A stretch of 64,000 bases of DNA from Rhizobiaceae bacterium (GTDB taxonomy: Bacteria; Pseudomonadota; Alphaproteobacteria; Rhizobiales; Rhizobiaceae). Made by a program: the position numbers and the translations under genes. Shown here piece after piece: positions 34,260 through 43,353 of the stretch (positions are counted from its first letter, which is position 1; the number at the start of each line of letters is the position of its first letter). The DNA is taken from assembly GCA_023953905.1 (NCBI GenBank), contig JAMLJA010000020.1, positions 1 through 64,000 of the forward strand, read 5' to 3'. The notes beneath the pieces were generated by a model. That model made no database searches. It saw only the letters and a program-made list of their open reading frames with translations, and was not told the origin of the DNA.

Positions 34260-35065
34260 GGGGTGGGGTTGGGCAACGAGGCGATGTTGGGGATGCCCTC
34301 GCCCGTTCGATAGGCGCGCCAGAGATCGATCAGCGGTTGGAGCAGTTCGGCCTTGGGATGATCCGTCTCCCATGGCTTCTCATACTGGTAGTGAACCACA
34401 GATACGGAATTCCAGTCCCAAAGTTCCGGCAGCGCAAACCAGACATATTGCAGCATGTTGCAGAATACCGGCAGCCCATGCCACTGCGGGAAATAGCTCT
34501 GCAAAAAGGTCTGATCGGTCCGTGGCCAGAAGGCATCCGGCGCATCGAGACGCGCGAGCATCGCCGAAAACGTCTCCTCAGATGGCTGCGCCACGAACAC
34601 GCCCGAGTTCAACCGCCGGAAATCGGCGAGGCTCTCATAAACATTAGGCGCGGCACAGAACTCCGGATAGCCGAACAGCCGGTCGATGTTCTTAACCACC
34701 AGCGTGTCCGCATCGAGGAAGACGACCCGCTCGTACTGCGTCAGCTGCCACAGCCGGAGCTTTGCGAAATTGTCGAGCGGGGTGTGGAATTCGGGCTTTC
34801 GACCCTTGGTGAACGGAGCCGCGCCATGCAGCTTCGCGCGCGCATGCCGTTCATTAAAGGCGTCGGACGTCGGCAGCAGTTGGACCGAAAGAAGCCGACC
34901 GCCAAGTTCCTCCAAAGGCCGAAGCGCCGACGGCGCCACGCCGCCGGTATGCATGACGACGATATCGGCATCCGTCCCGCTCATTGCTAGCGAGCGCAGC
35001 AAGGCTACCGCACCCTCTGCGAAGTCCGCATTGGTGACCAGTGTCACATAGGCATTGCGCGCCAT
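34256..35065 (-). CDS. sqdD: glycosyltransferase family 8 (glycogenin-like), SqdD
   Basis: A 269-residue GT8 enzyme, proposed in Rhodobacter to transfer sulfoquinovose from UDP-sulfoquinovose to diacylglycerol. AYVTLVTNADFAEGAVALLR is the N-terminal Rossmann strand. ERVVFLDADTLVVKNIDRLF holds the DxD metal site. RRLNSGVFVAQPSEETF and DQTFLQSYF are typical of the glycogenin/galactinol synthase fold. VVHYQYEKPWE provides the final donor-binding histidine. It follows sqdB by 18 bp and overlaps sqdC by four bases. Confidence 0.88.
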   Translation of the reverse strand: MARNAYVTLVTNADFAEGAVALLRSLAMSGTDADIVVMHTGGVAPSALRPLEELGGRLLSVQLLPTSDAFNERHARAKLHGAAPFTKGRKPEFHTPLDNFAKLRLWQLTQYERVVFLDADTLVVKNIDRLFGYPEFCAAPNVYESLADFRRLNSGVFVAQPSEETFSAMLARLDAPDAFWPRTDQTFLQSYFPQWHGLPVFCNMLQYVWFALPELWDWNSVSVVHYQYEKPWETDHPKAELLQPLIDLWRAYRTGEGIPNIASLPNPTP

Positions 35066-35083
35066 GACCTGCGCGGCGACCTT

Positions 35084-36304
35084 CTATCCGACACTCTTCA
35101 GCCGCTTGCCTTCAGGATCGCGATCGATCGAGGGGGCGATGTCCTTCGTCCACGCCGAAACGGCCGGTATGCGGCTGCGGTCCACGCGATAGGCGAATTT
35201 CCTGGCCACATCCACGACCTCGGACAGAAGCCCCTCGGCCAGCGTAATCGGATTCAAGCCCAGTTCAAGGAACTGGTCATTCCTGACCACGAGATCATTC
35301 TCCGCAGCTTCCTTCCGAGGGTTGGGAAGATAGGCCACCTTGCCGCCGGTCAGTCGGGCAACCAGTTCGGCAAGATCGCGAACGCGATGCGTTTCCGTCA
35401 TCTGATTGAAGATCTTTACTCTCGAACCCCGCTTGGGCGGGTTGGCCAGGGCGAGTTCAATGCAGCGCACGGAATCCTCGATATGGATGAAGGCGCGCGT
35501 CTGCCCGCCCGTGCCGTGAACCGTGAGCGGATAGCCGATGGCGGCCTGAATGAGGAACCGATTGAGCACCGTGCCGTAGTCGCCATCATAATCGAAGCGG
35601 TTGACCAGTTGCTCATGCCTTCGCGTCTGCTGCGTATGCGTGCCCCAGACAATGCCTTGATGCAGATCGGTAATCCGCACACCGTCATTCTTTGCATAGA
35701 ACTGGAAGAGCAACTGATCGAGGCACTTGGTCATATGGTAGATGGAGCCGGGATTGGACGGGTAGAGGATCTCCTGCCGCACGGTCTCGCCCTCGATCGT
35801 GTCGATGCCGACATCGAGATAGCCCTCAGGAATCGCCGCCCCGACCGTGGAATAGCCATAAACGCCCATCGTGCCGAGATGCACGAGATGCGCATCGAGG
35901 TTGAGCTCAACCATGGCATTCAGCAGATTATGCGTCGCATTCACATTGTTGTTGACGGTGTAGTTCTTGTGGCGATCGCTCTTCATCGAATAGGGCGCCG
36001 CCCGCTGCTCGGCGAAATGAACAATGGCGTCAGGGCGCTGTTCGGCCAGCCATTGCTTAAGCACCTCATAGTCGCGCGCGATATCGATCAGGTGGAAATG
36101 GATGCGTCGTCCGGTCTCCTGATACCAGATGCGCGTCCGCTCCTGAATGGAATCCATGGGTGTCAGTGACTGCACGCCAAGCTCGGTGTCGATCCATCGC
36201 CGCGACAGGTTATCGACGATGTGAACGTCATGCCCCTTGTCTGAAAGGTTCAGACAGGTCGGCCAGCCGATGAATCCGTCGCCACCCAGCACAGCAATCT
36301 TCAT
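35084..36304 (-). CDS. sqdB: UDP-sulfoquinovose synthase
   Basis: Makes UDP-sulfoquinovose from UDP-glucose and sulfite, the head-group donor for the anionic sulfolipid SQDG. The 406-residue protein matches SqdB/SQD1: MKIAVLGGDGFIGWPTCLNL binds NAD; VDNLSRRWIDTELGVQSLTP is specific to this group; HLGTMGVYGYS and SIYHMTKCLDQLLF supply the catalytic threonine, tyrosine and lysine; HQGIVWGTHTQQT completes the substrate site. It is the first gene of the sqdBDC set. In related bacteria SQDG replaces phospholipid under phosphate limitation; no clear Pho box was found here. Confidence 0.95.
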   Translation of the reverse strand: MKIAVLGGDGFIGWPTCLNLSDKGHDVHIVDNLSRRWIDTELGVQSLTPMDSIQERTRIWYQETGRRIHFHLIDIARDYEVLKQWLAEQRPDAIVHFAEQRAAPYSMKSDRHKNYTVNNNVNATHNLLNAMVELNLDAHLVHLGTMGVYGYSTVGAAIPEGYLDVGIDTIEGETVRQEILYPSNPGSIYHMTKCLDQLLFQFYAKNDGVRITDLHQGIVWGTHTQQTRRHEQLVNRFDYDGDYGTVLNRFLIQAAIGYPLTVHGTGGQTRAFIHIEDSVRCIELALANPPKRGSRVKIFNQMTETHRVRDLAELVARLTGGKVAYLPNPRKEAAENDLVVRNDQFLELGLNPITLAEGLLSEVVDVARKFAYRVDRSRIPAVSAWTKDIAPSIDRDPEGKRLKSVG

Positions 36305-36431
36305 GAACCCAAACCTCTCCTGTCACGCCATCCAGAGCGCCGGCGGCACGCACGCCGTCATATGTCATCGCTGCTGCCAACCCGACCGGCAGCCACAGCT
36401 CGCAGTTGAGCGCCTCGTTCTCGAGGTAGAC

Positions 36432-36459
36432 TCACAATCGGGATAATATGAGATTGTGA
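36432..36459. promoter_or_regulatory. inverted repeat between sqdB and the divergent surface-protein gene
   Basis: TCACAATC (36432-36439) and GATTGTGA (36452-36459) form a perfect 8-bp inverted repeat with a 12-bp spacer that contains ATAATAT. It lies 127 bp before sqdB and 78 bp before the rightward gene at 36538. It could be an operator for either gene; the regulator is unknown. Confidence 0.45.
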
Positions 36460-36537
36460 CAAGAGTTGCATACACCGTCGAACGAAGGCTAACGATGCAT
36501 CTTCCCAAAGATCGGCATCGCAACGCACAGGAAAACC

Positions 36538-37602
36538 ATGGTCGCGACACTTTCAGAACTTGGCGGCCTCGTGGAGGCCCACACCGATACCTTTCAGGGG
36601 ATCGCGGCAGCTTATGAAGCACTGCTTTATGGCGTGCCATCCATCAGCGGCTTCACCTATCTCATCAACAATGCCGTCGCGACGAACTACGGCTCCAGCG
36701 ATCCGACGGTAGAATTCAATCGCGAGAACATCTTCATCAATATCGCCAACGCCCTGGTGGCCGGCAATGATGTCGCTCAGAACGCTTTTGGCGCAATCAT
36801 CGGCGACGCGTCGACCTTGGCCGAGAAGATACTCGCCATTTACGACGACCTGTCTCCTCCTGGATGGCTCTCAGAAGAAGGTCGCAGCTACCTGACACGA
36901 CCCGAAGCGCTTGCCTTCTATGAGGACGTGGCGGCGGAGCGGGGAATAGGCGGACCCGATGGTGCGGCGATCGTCGCCATGGCCTCAATGCTGGATATCA
37001 TGGCGCGAGAAGACTGGGGTCTGGGCGACGCAATCAACGACCTTACGGCGGCGGTTCAAGATGGGAGTGCAGAACTTCCGCGAAATGGGAGCGTTTTTAC
37101 GCCGATCGGAGTTGCCGACGGCTTCAACTACGATGGCGGCGACCCGGAGCCTGCCGAACCGATTGTGTATTGGCTGCCAGCCGAGTTTCCTTCGGCCAGT
37201 ACACCGGAGATTTACTTCTATCCGTTCACCGAATCCGGACGTTATGCAGACCAACTCGATTTGAGAGCTTTCACCGGGGAAACAGAAGTGGCGCGGATCA
37301 CAGCGGGCGAGATCGGCGAAGGCGACGGGTTCCAAACCGACGCCAACGTAGTTGTGCTTGAGGCCGATAGGGCGCTGACTTCAGAAAATCTTTTGGCCTT
37401 TGTCGGACGGGAACCAACTGACCTGCGACTGCGTGAAAGCAGCAACACTGTTCTCATCGTCGACCGCGATGGTGAAGCCGGCGGCTACGCCGACCTGTAT
37501 TACGTTGCAACCGACGACGCTGGGGAGGTCTCAGAGATCGGTCTCGTCGGCACATTTCCAGATGTCGACGTGAACGCGCTCACCGAGATGAACTTCGTTT
37601 GA
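36538..37602 (+). CDS. hypothetical protein resembling rhizobial type I-secreted surface proteins
   Basis: A 354-residue acidic protein with no signal peptide. The opening MVATLSELGGLVEAHTDTFQ, then AAAYEALLYGVPSISGFTYL and ENIFINIANALVAGND, is a module I recognise at the ends of large hemolysin-type (T1SS) proteins of rhizobia. The second half (about 220-354) is strand-rich: EVARITAGEIGEGDGFQTDA and NVVVLEADRALTSENLLAFV. No GGxGxD repeats are visible, so export through type I secretion is a guess from the module alone. AGGAAA precedes the ATG. It is divergent from sqdB. Confidence 0.7.
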   Translation: MVATLSELGGLVEAHTDTFQGIAAAYEALLYGVPSISGFTYLINNAVATNYGSSDPTVEFNRENIFINIANALVAGNDVAQNAFGAIIGDASTLAEKILAIYDDLSPPGWLSEEGRSYLTRPEALAFYEDVAAERGIGGPDGAAIVAMASMLDIMAREDWGLGDAINDLTAAVQDGSAELPRNGSVFTPIGVADGFNYDGGDPEPAEPIVYWLPAEFPSASTPEIYFYPFTESGRYADQLDLRAFTGETEVARITAGEIGEGDGFQTDANVVVLEADRALTSENLLAFVGREPTDLRLRESSNTVLIVDRDGEAGGYADLYYVATDDAGEVSEIGLVGTFPDVDVNALTEMNFV

Positions 37603-37633
37603 CCAGCAACGCGGCCTGCGCGTCTTATCCGGT

Positions 37634-38584
37634 TCAGCCGATCTTGCGTACCAGTGCGCCGGTAGCCAGAAGCGAGGCCATGTCGGCAATCATCGGGGCG
37701 ATGTGGGTCTTGTAGTCCAGCGGGACCGAGATGTCCGGCAACTCGAAGAAGTTCTTCGACTGCGGCAGGAGCAGGAAAGCATCCTTGTCCTTCAACGCGA
37801 TGCGGGCAGGCTCCTCCGGCCACGCCTCTCCCAACCACTGAAGGGCCTGCGCGAGCGGGCCGGAAACGAGGGGCCGCGCAGCTTCCGGATTGTCGGTGCG
37901 GAAATCGTAGGCAGCATCCAGATCAGGAATGCCGCTGGAAAGCTCGTGCAGGTTCTTTCCGAACATGCCGCGGAAAAAAGATGTGACCTTGTTCGCCTTG
38001 CGTGTCGCGACCAGGACTCCCGGAAACAGAATGTCCGTTTCGAGCGCGACAACCACACCCCGAAAGACCGTCGATGTCGTTCCTCCGGATTTTTGGGAGA
38101 ATACGGCTTCATAGAGCTCGAACGGGAAGCCTTGCCAGCTTCCCGAGATCTCGTCGTCATAGCTCGACTGGTTGAACTCCCCGATCGTTTCGCGCGGCAG
38201 GCGTTCGACCGACGCAGGCGCGTCACCACGCTGGTATCTCACATTTTCGATGAAGGCGAAGATAATGGGAAGCAACCTGTCACGATAGGACTGCTGTAAC
38301 TTCCGCTCCGGACCAGACCCGACGAAATACGCCACGATCAACCCAATTGCCCCAGCCACATACAGGAACACGTGCGGCGCAGAAAACCAAAGCTCGTTGG
38401 GGTCGGCAAACGCATTGAATGCCAAAGCCAGGATGACGACTATCACCACCACCGTCGCCATATAGGCAGGAATTCGCCAACGCACGTCGCGACGTATCTT
38501 CCGGCGCTCGGCCTCATAGGCCTCGATTTCCGCCCTCAGCGTCGCAAGCGCAGCGTCACTCGGCATGAAGTCCTGTGCGTCCAT
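37634..38584 (-). CDS. DUF3137 domain-containing membrane protein
   Basis: A 316-residue protein. A charged N-terminal helix (LRAEIEAYEAERRKIRRDV) leads into two transmembrane segments at about 40-90 (IPAYMATVVVIVVILALAFN and APHVFLYVAGAIGLIVAYF). The cytoplasmic remainder matches DUF3137: NQSSYDDEISGSWQGFPFEL, FRGVVVALE, and a C-terminal KNFFELPDISVPLD. Function is unknown. It converges with the surface-protein gene, 31 bp between stops. Confidence 0.87.
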   Translation of the reverse strand: MDAQDFMPSDAALATLRAEIEAYEAERRKIRRDVRWRIPAYMATVVVIVVILALAFNAFADPNELWFSAPHVFLYVAGAIGLIVAYFVGSGPERKLQQSYRDRLLPIIFAFIENVRYQRGDAPASVERLPRETIGEFNQSSYDDEISGSWQGFPFELYEAVFSQKSGGTTSTVFRGVVVALETDILFPGVLVATRKANKVTSFFRGMFGKNLHELSSGIPDLDAAYDFRTDNPEAARPLVSGPLAQALQWLGEAWPEEPARIALKDKDAFLLLPQSKNFFELPDISVPLDYKTHIAPMIADMASLLATGALVRKIG

Positions 38585-38765
38585 CCCAATCCCTCATCCC
38601 ATCGCGCCACAAGATAGCTTCACTTTGCCAACACGTCACCACTGCCACAGATGCAGCGTATCACATACATCCGGGATGCGTTCGGCGCCGGGACATCACC
38701 TCATCACTATTGAACCGCAATCCGCTTCCGTGCGACGATTTCCATCCAATCGGAGGTCAGGTGTG

Positions 38766-39071
38766 ATGGCCGATACCAATCTGAACACGCAGACAAAACC
38801 AGAGCTGAAGGTCGAACGGCCGAAGCTGCACAAGGTCATTCTGGTCAATGACGACTTCACGCCGCGCGAGTTTGTCGTGCGCGTGCTGAAAGCAGAATTC
38901 CGCCTGAGCGAGGAACAGTCGTACAAGGTCATGATGACGGCACACCGCAGAGGTGTCTGCGTCGTCGCTGTGTTCGCACGCGATATTGCTGAAACGAAAG
39001 CCACACGGGCGACCGATGCCGGCAAGGCGGCGGGCTTTCCCCTATTGTTCACCACAGAACCGGAAGAGTGA
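38766..39071 (+). CDS. clpS: ATP-dependent Clp protease adaptor ClpS
   Basis: The N-end-rule adaptor that delivers substrates with bulky N-terminal residues to ClpAP. The 101-residue protein has the family core KLHKVILVNDDFTPREFVVR, with the asparagine/aspartate pair that holds the substrate alpha-amino group, and VMMTAHRRGVCVVAVFARDI. It stands alone and clpA is not nearby, so it may be the second ClpS paralogue common in alphaproteobacteria. GGAGG lies upstream of ATG 38766; the frame continues to 38565 without coding character. Confidence 0.93.
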   Translation: MADTNLNTQTKPELKVERPKLHKVILVNDDFTPREFVVRVLKAEFRLSEEQSYKVMMTAHRRGVCVVAVFARDIAETKATRATDAGKAAGFPLLFTTEPEE

Positions 39072-39085
39072 CCCGTTCCTGGGGA

Positions 39086-39703
39086 TTACTGCCCGTTCAG
39101 CAATGCCAGAATGAGACGATGCACATTGCCGCCATTGCTCATTTCGACCCTGTCGAACTCCGCGCTCCTTTGGCGCTGTTCGAGCGACGCTTCTGACAAG
39201 GGAGTCTGAATGTGCTGGCGTATCTTCTGGCACTTTGGATCGTTTGGCACCGCAACCCCGACCGTCGTCGCAAGAATACGGTCCACCATGTCCTTCATAT
39301 GCTCGCCATGAACCTTCTCGTGATGGCGCAGGCCGGCAATAAAGGTATCCCAGGATTTCTGGGCGCCGGAAGCGAGCTTCGCTGACGGTTTCGGCAACGT
39401 GTAAGTGATGGTCATCCAGGGCTTGGCCGAGACGAGCCTGCAGCTACCATCTTTCTGCGGCTGATAGTTTCGCGACCATTTGAGATCGAATGTCGTGTGC
39501 GCGATGGTTCGGGTTCCAGCGCTCCCCACAACCGGCCCGCGCGCGCCGATCGAAGCGTAGAGCTCAGGCCCTGTCTTCCCGGAAATGGCGTAGGTCTTGG
39601 TCTGCTCCGTAGCCTGCCACTCGGCGGATTGGGCTGACGAAGGCGACGAAAATGGTGCGGCAGCCAGCAACGCGGTGAAGACGACATAAGTTCTCAAGAA
39701 CAT
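39086..39703 (-). CDS. DUF922 secreted putative zinc protease
   Basis: A 205-residue exported protein with signal peptide MFLRTYVVFTALLAAAPFSS ending SSAQ. The DUF922 domain includes RTIAHTTFDLKWSRNYQPQK and the metal-binding GLRHHEKVHGEHMKDMVDRI, an HExxH-like arrangement (HEKVH). A periplasmic metalloprotease is predicted from the motif; the substrate is unknown. It follows uvrB by two bases on the same strand, so the two may be cotranscribed. It converges with clpS. Confidence 0.87.
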   Translation of the reverse strand: MFLRTYVVFTALLAAAPFSSPSSAQSAEWQATEQTKTYAISGKTGPELYASIGARGPVVGSAGTRTIAHTTFDLKWSRNYQPQKDGSCRLVSAKPWMTITYTLPKPSAKLASGAQKSWDTFIAGLRHHEKVHGEHMKDMVDRILATTVGVAVPNDPKCQKIRQHIQTPLSEASLEQRQRSAEFDRVEMSNGGNVHRLILALLNGQ

Positions 39704-39705
39704 TC

Positions 39706-42594
39706 CTAGTGCCCCGGACGACCGCTTTTGGTCTTGCGACGACCCTTGCGCTTCACATCTGCCGGATCCTCGTAGGACCCGATTCCGATCTGCTCACGTT
39801 TGACCGGCTTCGCGCCGTCGGCGGGTTTTTCCGTGCGCCTGACGGTCATCTCATCCAGGGTGTTCTTGCGAAAGAGCGTACGCGAAACCGCGCCTGCCGG
39901 CGTCGCCATGTCGGTCTCCGGCCCCATGTCGTCGAGTGAGGGTTTGCCGAAAAGAGACTTCTTCCCGGCATCCTCTCCAACTGTACGATGCTTGGCGATG
40001 CCCTTGTTATGCTTGCCTTTCTCACGGCCGCTCGACGGGCTCTGCCCTTCCACGTCCCGCGCCATGGGGTCGTCCGAGAGCGTTAGCTCCAGGTCGGTCA
40101 GCCGTTTAACTTCGTCGCGCAATCTCGCCGCTTCCTCGAAATTGAGGTCAGCCGCCGCATCGCGCATCTTCTTCTGCAGGTACTCAAGATGAGCCTTGAG
40201 ATTGTTCCCCATCATCTGGCCCGCATCGTCGGTAAACTGCGAGATGTCGGCGCGGACGTGGTCTTTCTCGTAGACGGAATCCAGGATGTCGGCGATGCGT
40301 GACTTCACGCTTTCCGGTGTGATGCCGTGCTCGGTATTGTAGGCAATCTGCTTCTCGCGGCGGCGGTTGGTCTCCGCCATCGCCCGCTCCATCGAACCGG
40401 TGATGTTGTCGGCGTAGAGAATGACCTTTCCATCCACGTTGCGGGCCGCGCGTCCGATGGTCTGGATCAGCGACGTCTCGGAACGCAGGAACCCCTCCTT
40501 GTCGGCGTCCAAAATGGCGACGAATCCGCATTCGGGAATGTCGAGACCCTCGCGCAAGAGGTTGATGCCGACCAGCACGTCGAAGGCCCCAAGCCTCAGA
40601 TCGCGCAGAATCTCGATGCGCTCCAGCGTGTCGATATCGGAATGCATGTAGCGGACCCGCACGCCGCGCTCATGCAGATACTCGGTAAGATCCTCCGCCA
40701 TGCGCTTGGTCAGGACCGTGACCAGGGTCCGGTAGCCCTTGCGTGTCGTTTCGGTTATCTCGCCGACCACGTCATCGACCTGCGTCTTGGCGGGTCGCAC
40801 CTCAACCGGCGGATCGATGAGACCGGTTGGCCGAATAACCTGTTCGGCGAAAACGCCACCGGCCTGCTCCATCTCCCATGCGCCGGGCGTGGCCGAAACC
40901 GCCACCGAGAGCGGGCGCATGGCATCCCACTCCTCGAAACGCAACGGGCGGTTGTCCATGCATGACGGCAGGCGGAAGCCATACTCGGCAAGGGTCGCCT
41001 TGCGGCGAAAGTCACCACGATACATGCCGCCGATCTGAGGAATAGTGACGTGGCTCTCGTCGATGAAGACCAGAGCATTGTCAGGCACGTATTCGAACAG
41101 GGTTGGAGGCGGATCGCCGGGTTGCCTGCCTGTCAGATAGCGGGAATAGTTCTCGATGCCCGCGCAGGAGCCGGTGGCTTCAAGCATCTCGAGGTCAAAA
41201 CGCGTACGCTGCTCAAGCCGCTGCGCCTCCAGAAGGCGGCCGGCGCGCTCGAGCTCTGCGAGCCGCATCTTCAGCTCCGCCTTGATCGACTTGATTGCCT
41301 GGTTAAGCGTCGGCCGCGGCGTCACATAGTGAGAATTCGCGTAGATCTTGACGGATTTGAGCTCGCCGGTCTTGGTGCCGGTGAGCGGATCGAATTCGGT
41401 GATCGATTCAATCTCGTCTCCGAAAAGCGAAATGCGCCACGCCCTGTCCTCAAGGTGGGCCGGAAAGATCTCGATCGTATCGCCACGCACTCGGAATGAA
41501 CCGCGCACGAAATTGATGTCCTGTCGCTTGTATTGCTGTGCCACGAGATCGGCCAGCAGCTGGCGCTGATCCAGCCTTTCGCCAACCTCCATCTGGAAAG
41601 TCATGGCGGTGTAGGTCTCGACCGAGCCGATACCGTAGATACAGGAGACTGACGCCACGATGATCACATCGTCGCGCTCCAGCAGAGACCGCGTCGCGGA
41701 GTGACGCATGCGGTCGATCTGTTCGTTGATCGAGGATTCCTTCTCGATAAACGTGTCCGTTCGCGGAACATAGGCCTCGGGCTGGTAGTAGTCGTAGTAA
41801 GAAACGAAATACTCGACGGCGTTGTCTGGGAAGAACTGCTTGAACTCGCCATAAAGCTGGGCAGCCAGCGTCTTGTTGGGAGCGAGGATCAGAGCCGGCC
41901 TTTGCGTTTCCTCGATGACCTTGGCCATCGTGTAGGTCTTGCCCGACCCCGTCACACCAAGCAGTACCTGGGTACGGTCGTTGCTCTGGACACCTTCGAC
42001 GAGATCCTTGATCGCGGTGGGCTGATCGCCCGCCGGCTGAAATTCGGACTTCATCTCGATCGGAATGCCGCCTTCCGACTTCTGCGGACGCTCGGGCCTA
42101 TGCGGCACCCACAACTCGCCATTCTTGTGAAGCGGATTCCCGGATTCGATGAGCGCAGAAAGCGCTGCAACTGTCGCGGTCACTCCCGAATTGCTGATAC
42201 TGGCAGCGTCTTCCAGAGAAATGTCGAGGCCAGCGACGGGATTGAGACCAGCCGCAGCGCGTTCTTTCGCTGTCGCCGCGCCACCCATGGAAGTGCCGCG
42301 GGCCGTCTTGGTGGGGGCGGACGATCGCTCGGGAACTTTCCTGGCACCCTTGGTGCCGGACTTTTTCTCGACGAACTGGCCTTCACGCTCCGCTTCCAGC
42401 GATATCTGCTCCGCCCAATCGGCAACAGAGCCGGCGAGCAGAGTGCCTGAAAGCTCGGACTGTGGCACTTCACCCAAGCCTGGCCGGTGCAAGGGCTCAG
42501 ACGCATCCTGGTAGTCGGTCAGTGGGCTACCGCGCTTGCGTCGCGGCTCGCGCGTCAATCGTGACGCGTTCATTTTGTCATCGGAGTCGGCCAT
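39706..42594 (-). CDS. uvrB: excinuclease ABC subunit B with long N- and C-terminal extensions
   Basis: The damage-verification helicase of nucleotide excision repair. Canonical UvrB begins at about residue 183 (FQPAGDQPTAIKDLVEGVQ), with Walker A GVTGSGKTYTMA, the beta-hairpin region VEYFVSYYDYYQPEAYVPRT, DESHV, YMHSDIDTLERIEILRDLRL, QTIGRAARN and a C-terminal UVR motif NFEEAARLRDEVKRL. About 180 residues of low-complexity, charged sequence precede this and about 115 follow. The total is 962 residues, against about 670 in Escherichia coli; similar extensions are known in rhizobia. ATG 42594 is my choice, with an in-frame ATG at 42573 as alternative. No strong ribosome site is seen. Confidence 0.97.
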   Translation of the reverse strand: MADSDDKMNASRLTREPRRKRGSPLTDYQDASEPLHRPGLGEVPQSELSGTLLAGSVADWAEQISLEAEREGQFVEKKSGTKGARKVPERSSAPTKTARGTSMGGAATAKERAAAGLNPVAGLDISLEDAASISNSGVTATVAALSALIESGNPLHKNGELWVPHRPERPQKSEGGIPIEMKSEFQPAGDQPTAIKDLVEGVQSNDRTQVLLGVTGSGKTYTMAKVIEETQRPALILAPNKTLAAQLYGEFKQFFPDNAVEYFVSYYDYYQPEAYVPRTDTFIEKESSINEQIDRMRHSATRSLLERDDVIIVASVSCIYGIGSVETYTAMTFQMEVGERLDQRQLLADLVAQQYKRQDINFVRGSFRVRGDTIEIFPAHLEDRAWRISLFGDEIESITEFDPLTGTKTGELKSVKIYANSHYVTPRPTLNQAIKSIKAELKMRLAELERAGRLLEAQRLEQRTRFDLEMLEATGSCAGIENYSRYLTGRQPGDPPPTLFEYVPDNALVFIDESHVTIPQIGGMYRGDFRRKATLAEYGFRLPSCMDNRPLRFEEWDAMRPLSVAVSATPGAWEMEQAGGVFAEQVIRPTGLIDPPVEVRPAKTQVDDVVGEITETTRKGYRTLVTVLTKRMAEDLTEYLHERGVRVRYMHSDIDTLERIEILRDLRLGAFDVLVGINLLREGLDIPECGFVAILDADKEGFLRSETSLIQTIGRAARNVDGKVILYADNITGSMERAMAETNRRREKQIAYNTEHGITPESVKSRIADILDSVYEKDHVRADISQFTDDAGQMMGNNLKAHLEYLQKKMRDAAADLNFEEAARLRDEVKRLTDLELTLSDDPMARDVEGQSPSSGREKGKHNKGIAKHRTVGEDAGKKSLFGKPSLDDMGPETDMATPAGAVSRTLFRKNTLDEMTVRRTEKPADGAKPVKREQIGIGSYEDPADVKRKGRRKTKSGRPGH

Positions 42595-42753
42595 GCCGGG
42601 AATATGGGCATACACGAACCTTATGGGAAGGGCGGAGTGCCACGCGCGCACGCAATAGGGGGACCTCCTGACAGGAGGGTGGCAGGAGGGTCGCACCACA
42701 TCGCGGAACGCCCACGCCGACAAGGAGGCGGCGCGGGCAACCGGAAACCTAGT

Positions 42754-43146
42754 TCAGCAAGGTCCGTAGCGGAGAATGCGGTAGCCCGCGGCATCTGCCT
42801 CGCAACTATTGCCGAAGCTGCGGACATTCCCACCTCGCCGCGCACAGACCGGCGCATATTCGCGGGTGCATATCCGTGGGTTGCGGTCGCCGCGGCGACA
42901 CTCCCCTCCCGAGACGATCCTGTAGCCGGCACGGTCGGCCATACAGGCGTTCGAGAAGGTCTGCCGATCCCCACCGCGACGGGCGCATACGGGATCATAA
43001 TTGCGCGGACACATCTGACCGACTACGGGACCCGGACCGATCGGACGTGAATCGTCCTCGACAACGACCGTACAGGCCGTCAGCAGACCCACCACGAAGA
43101 GCATCACGGCGCCAGCGCGCAACAACATGGGTGAAAAGAAACTCAT
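42754..43146 (-). CDS. lipoprotein with two Kazal-type domains
   Basis: A 130-residue exported lipoprotein. MSFFSPMLLRAGAVMLFVVG leads to the lipobox LLTAC. Two Kazal-like repeats follow: one at about 45-80 (CPRNYDPVCARRGGDRQTF then SNACMADRAGYRIVSGGEC) and one at about 90-130 (CTREYAPVCARRGGNVRSF then GNSCEADAAGYRILRYGPC). The C-x(6)-VC and C-x(3)-D-x-AGY patterns match Kazal inhibitors. It may inhibit serine proteases at the cell surface. GGAGGGAGG precedes ATG 43146. The frame continues upstream across the divergent gene but is not coding there. Confidence 0.85.
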   Translation of the reverse strand: MSFFSPMLLRAGAVMLFVVGLLTACTVVVEDDSRPIGPGPVVGQMCPRNYDPVCARRGGDRQTFSNACMADRAGYRIVSGGECRRGDRNPRICTREYAPVCARRGGNVRSFGNSCEADAAGYRILRYGPC

Positions 43147-43353
43147 CAATGCCTCCCTCCGGCGCTGGTAATTCCAGCCATGACAGTGCCTGTACACCAA
43201 GGAAAGCCAGCTCCCGGTTCCTGTCAACGCCAGACTCCGCAATAAGGCAAATCGCCTATGAAGAGGACAGCCAAGATTGGCCACGGAAAGCGCTTTCGGC
43301 TTGCAATCCCCAAGCTGTCTGCCTACGTCGTCAACAGCAACGGAGAATGTGCC

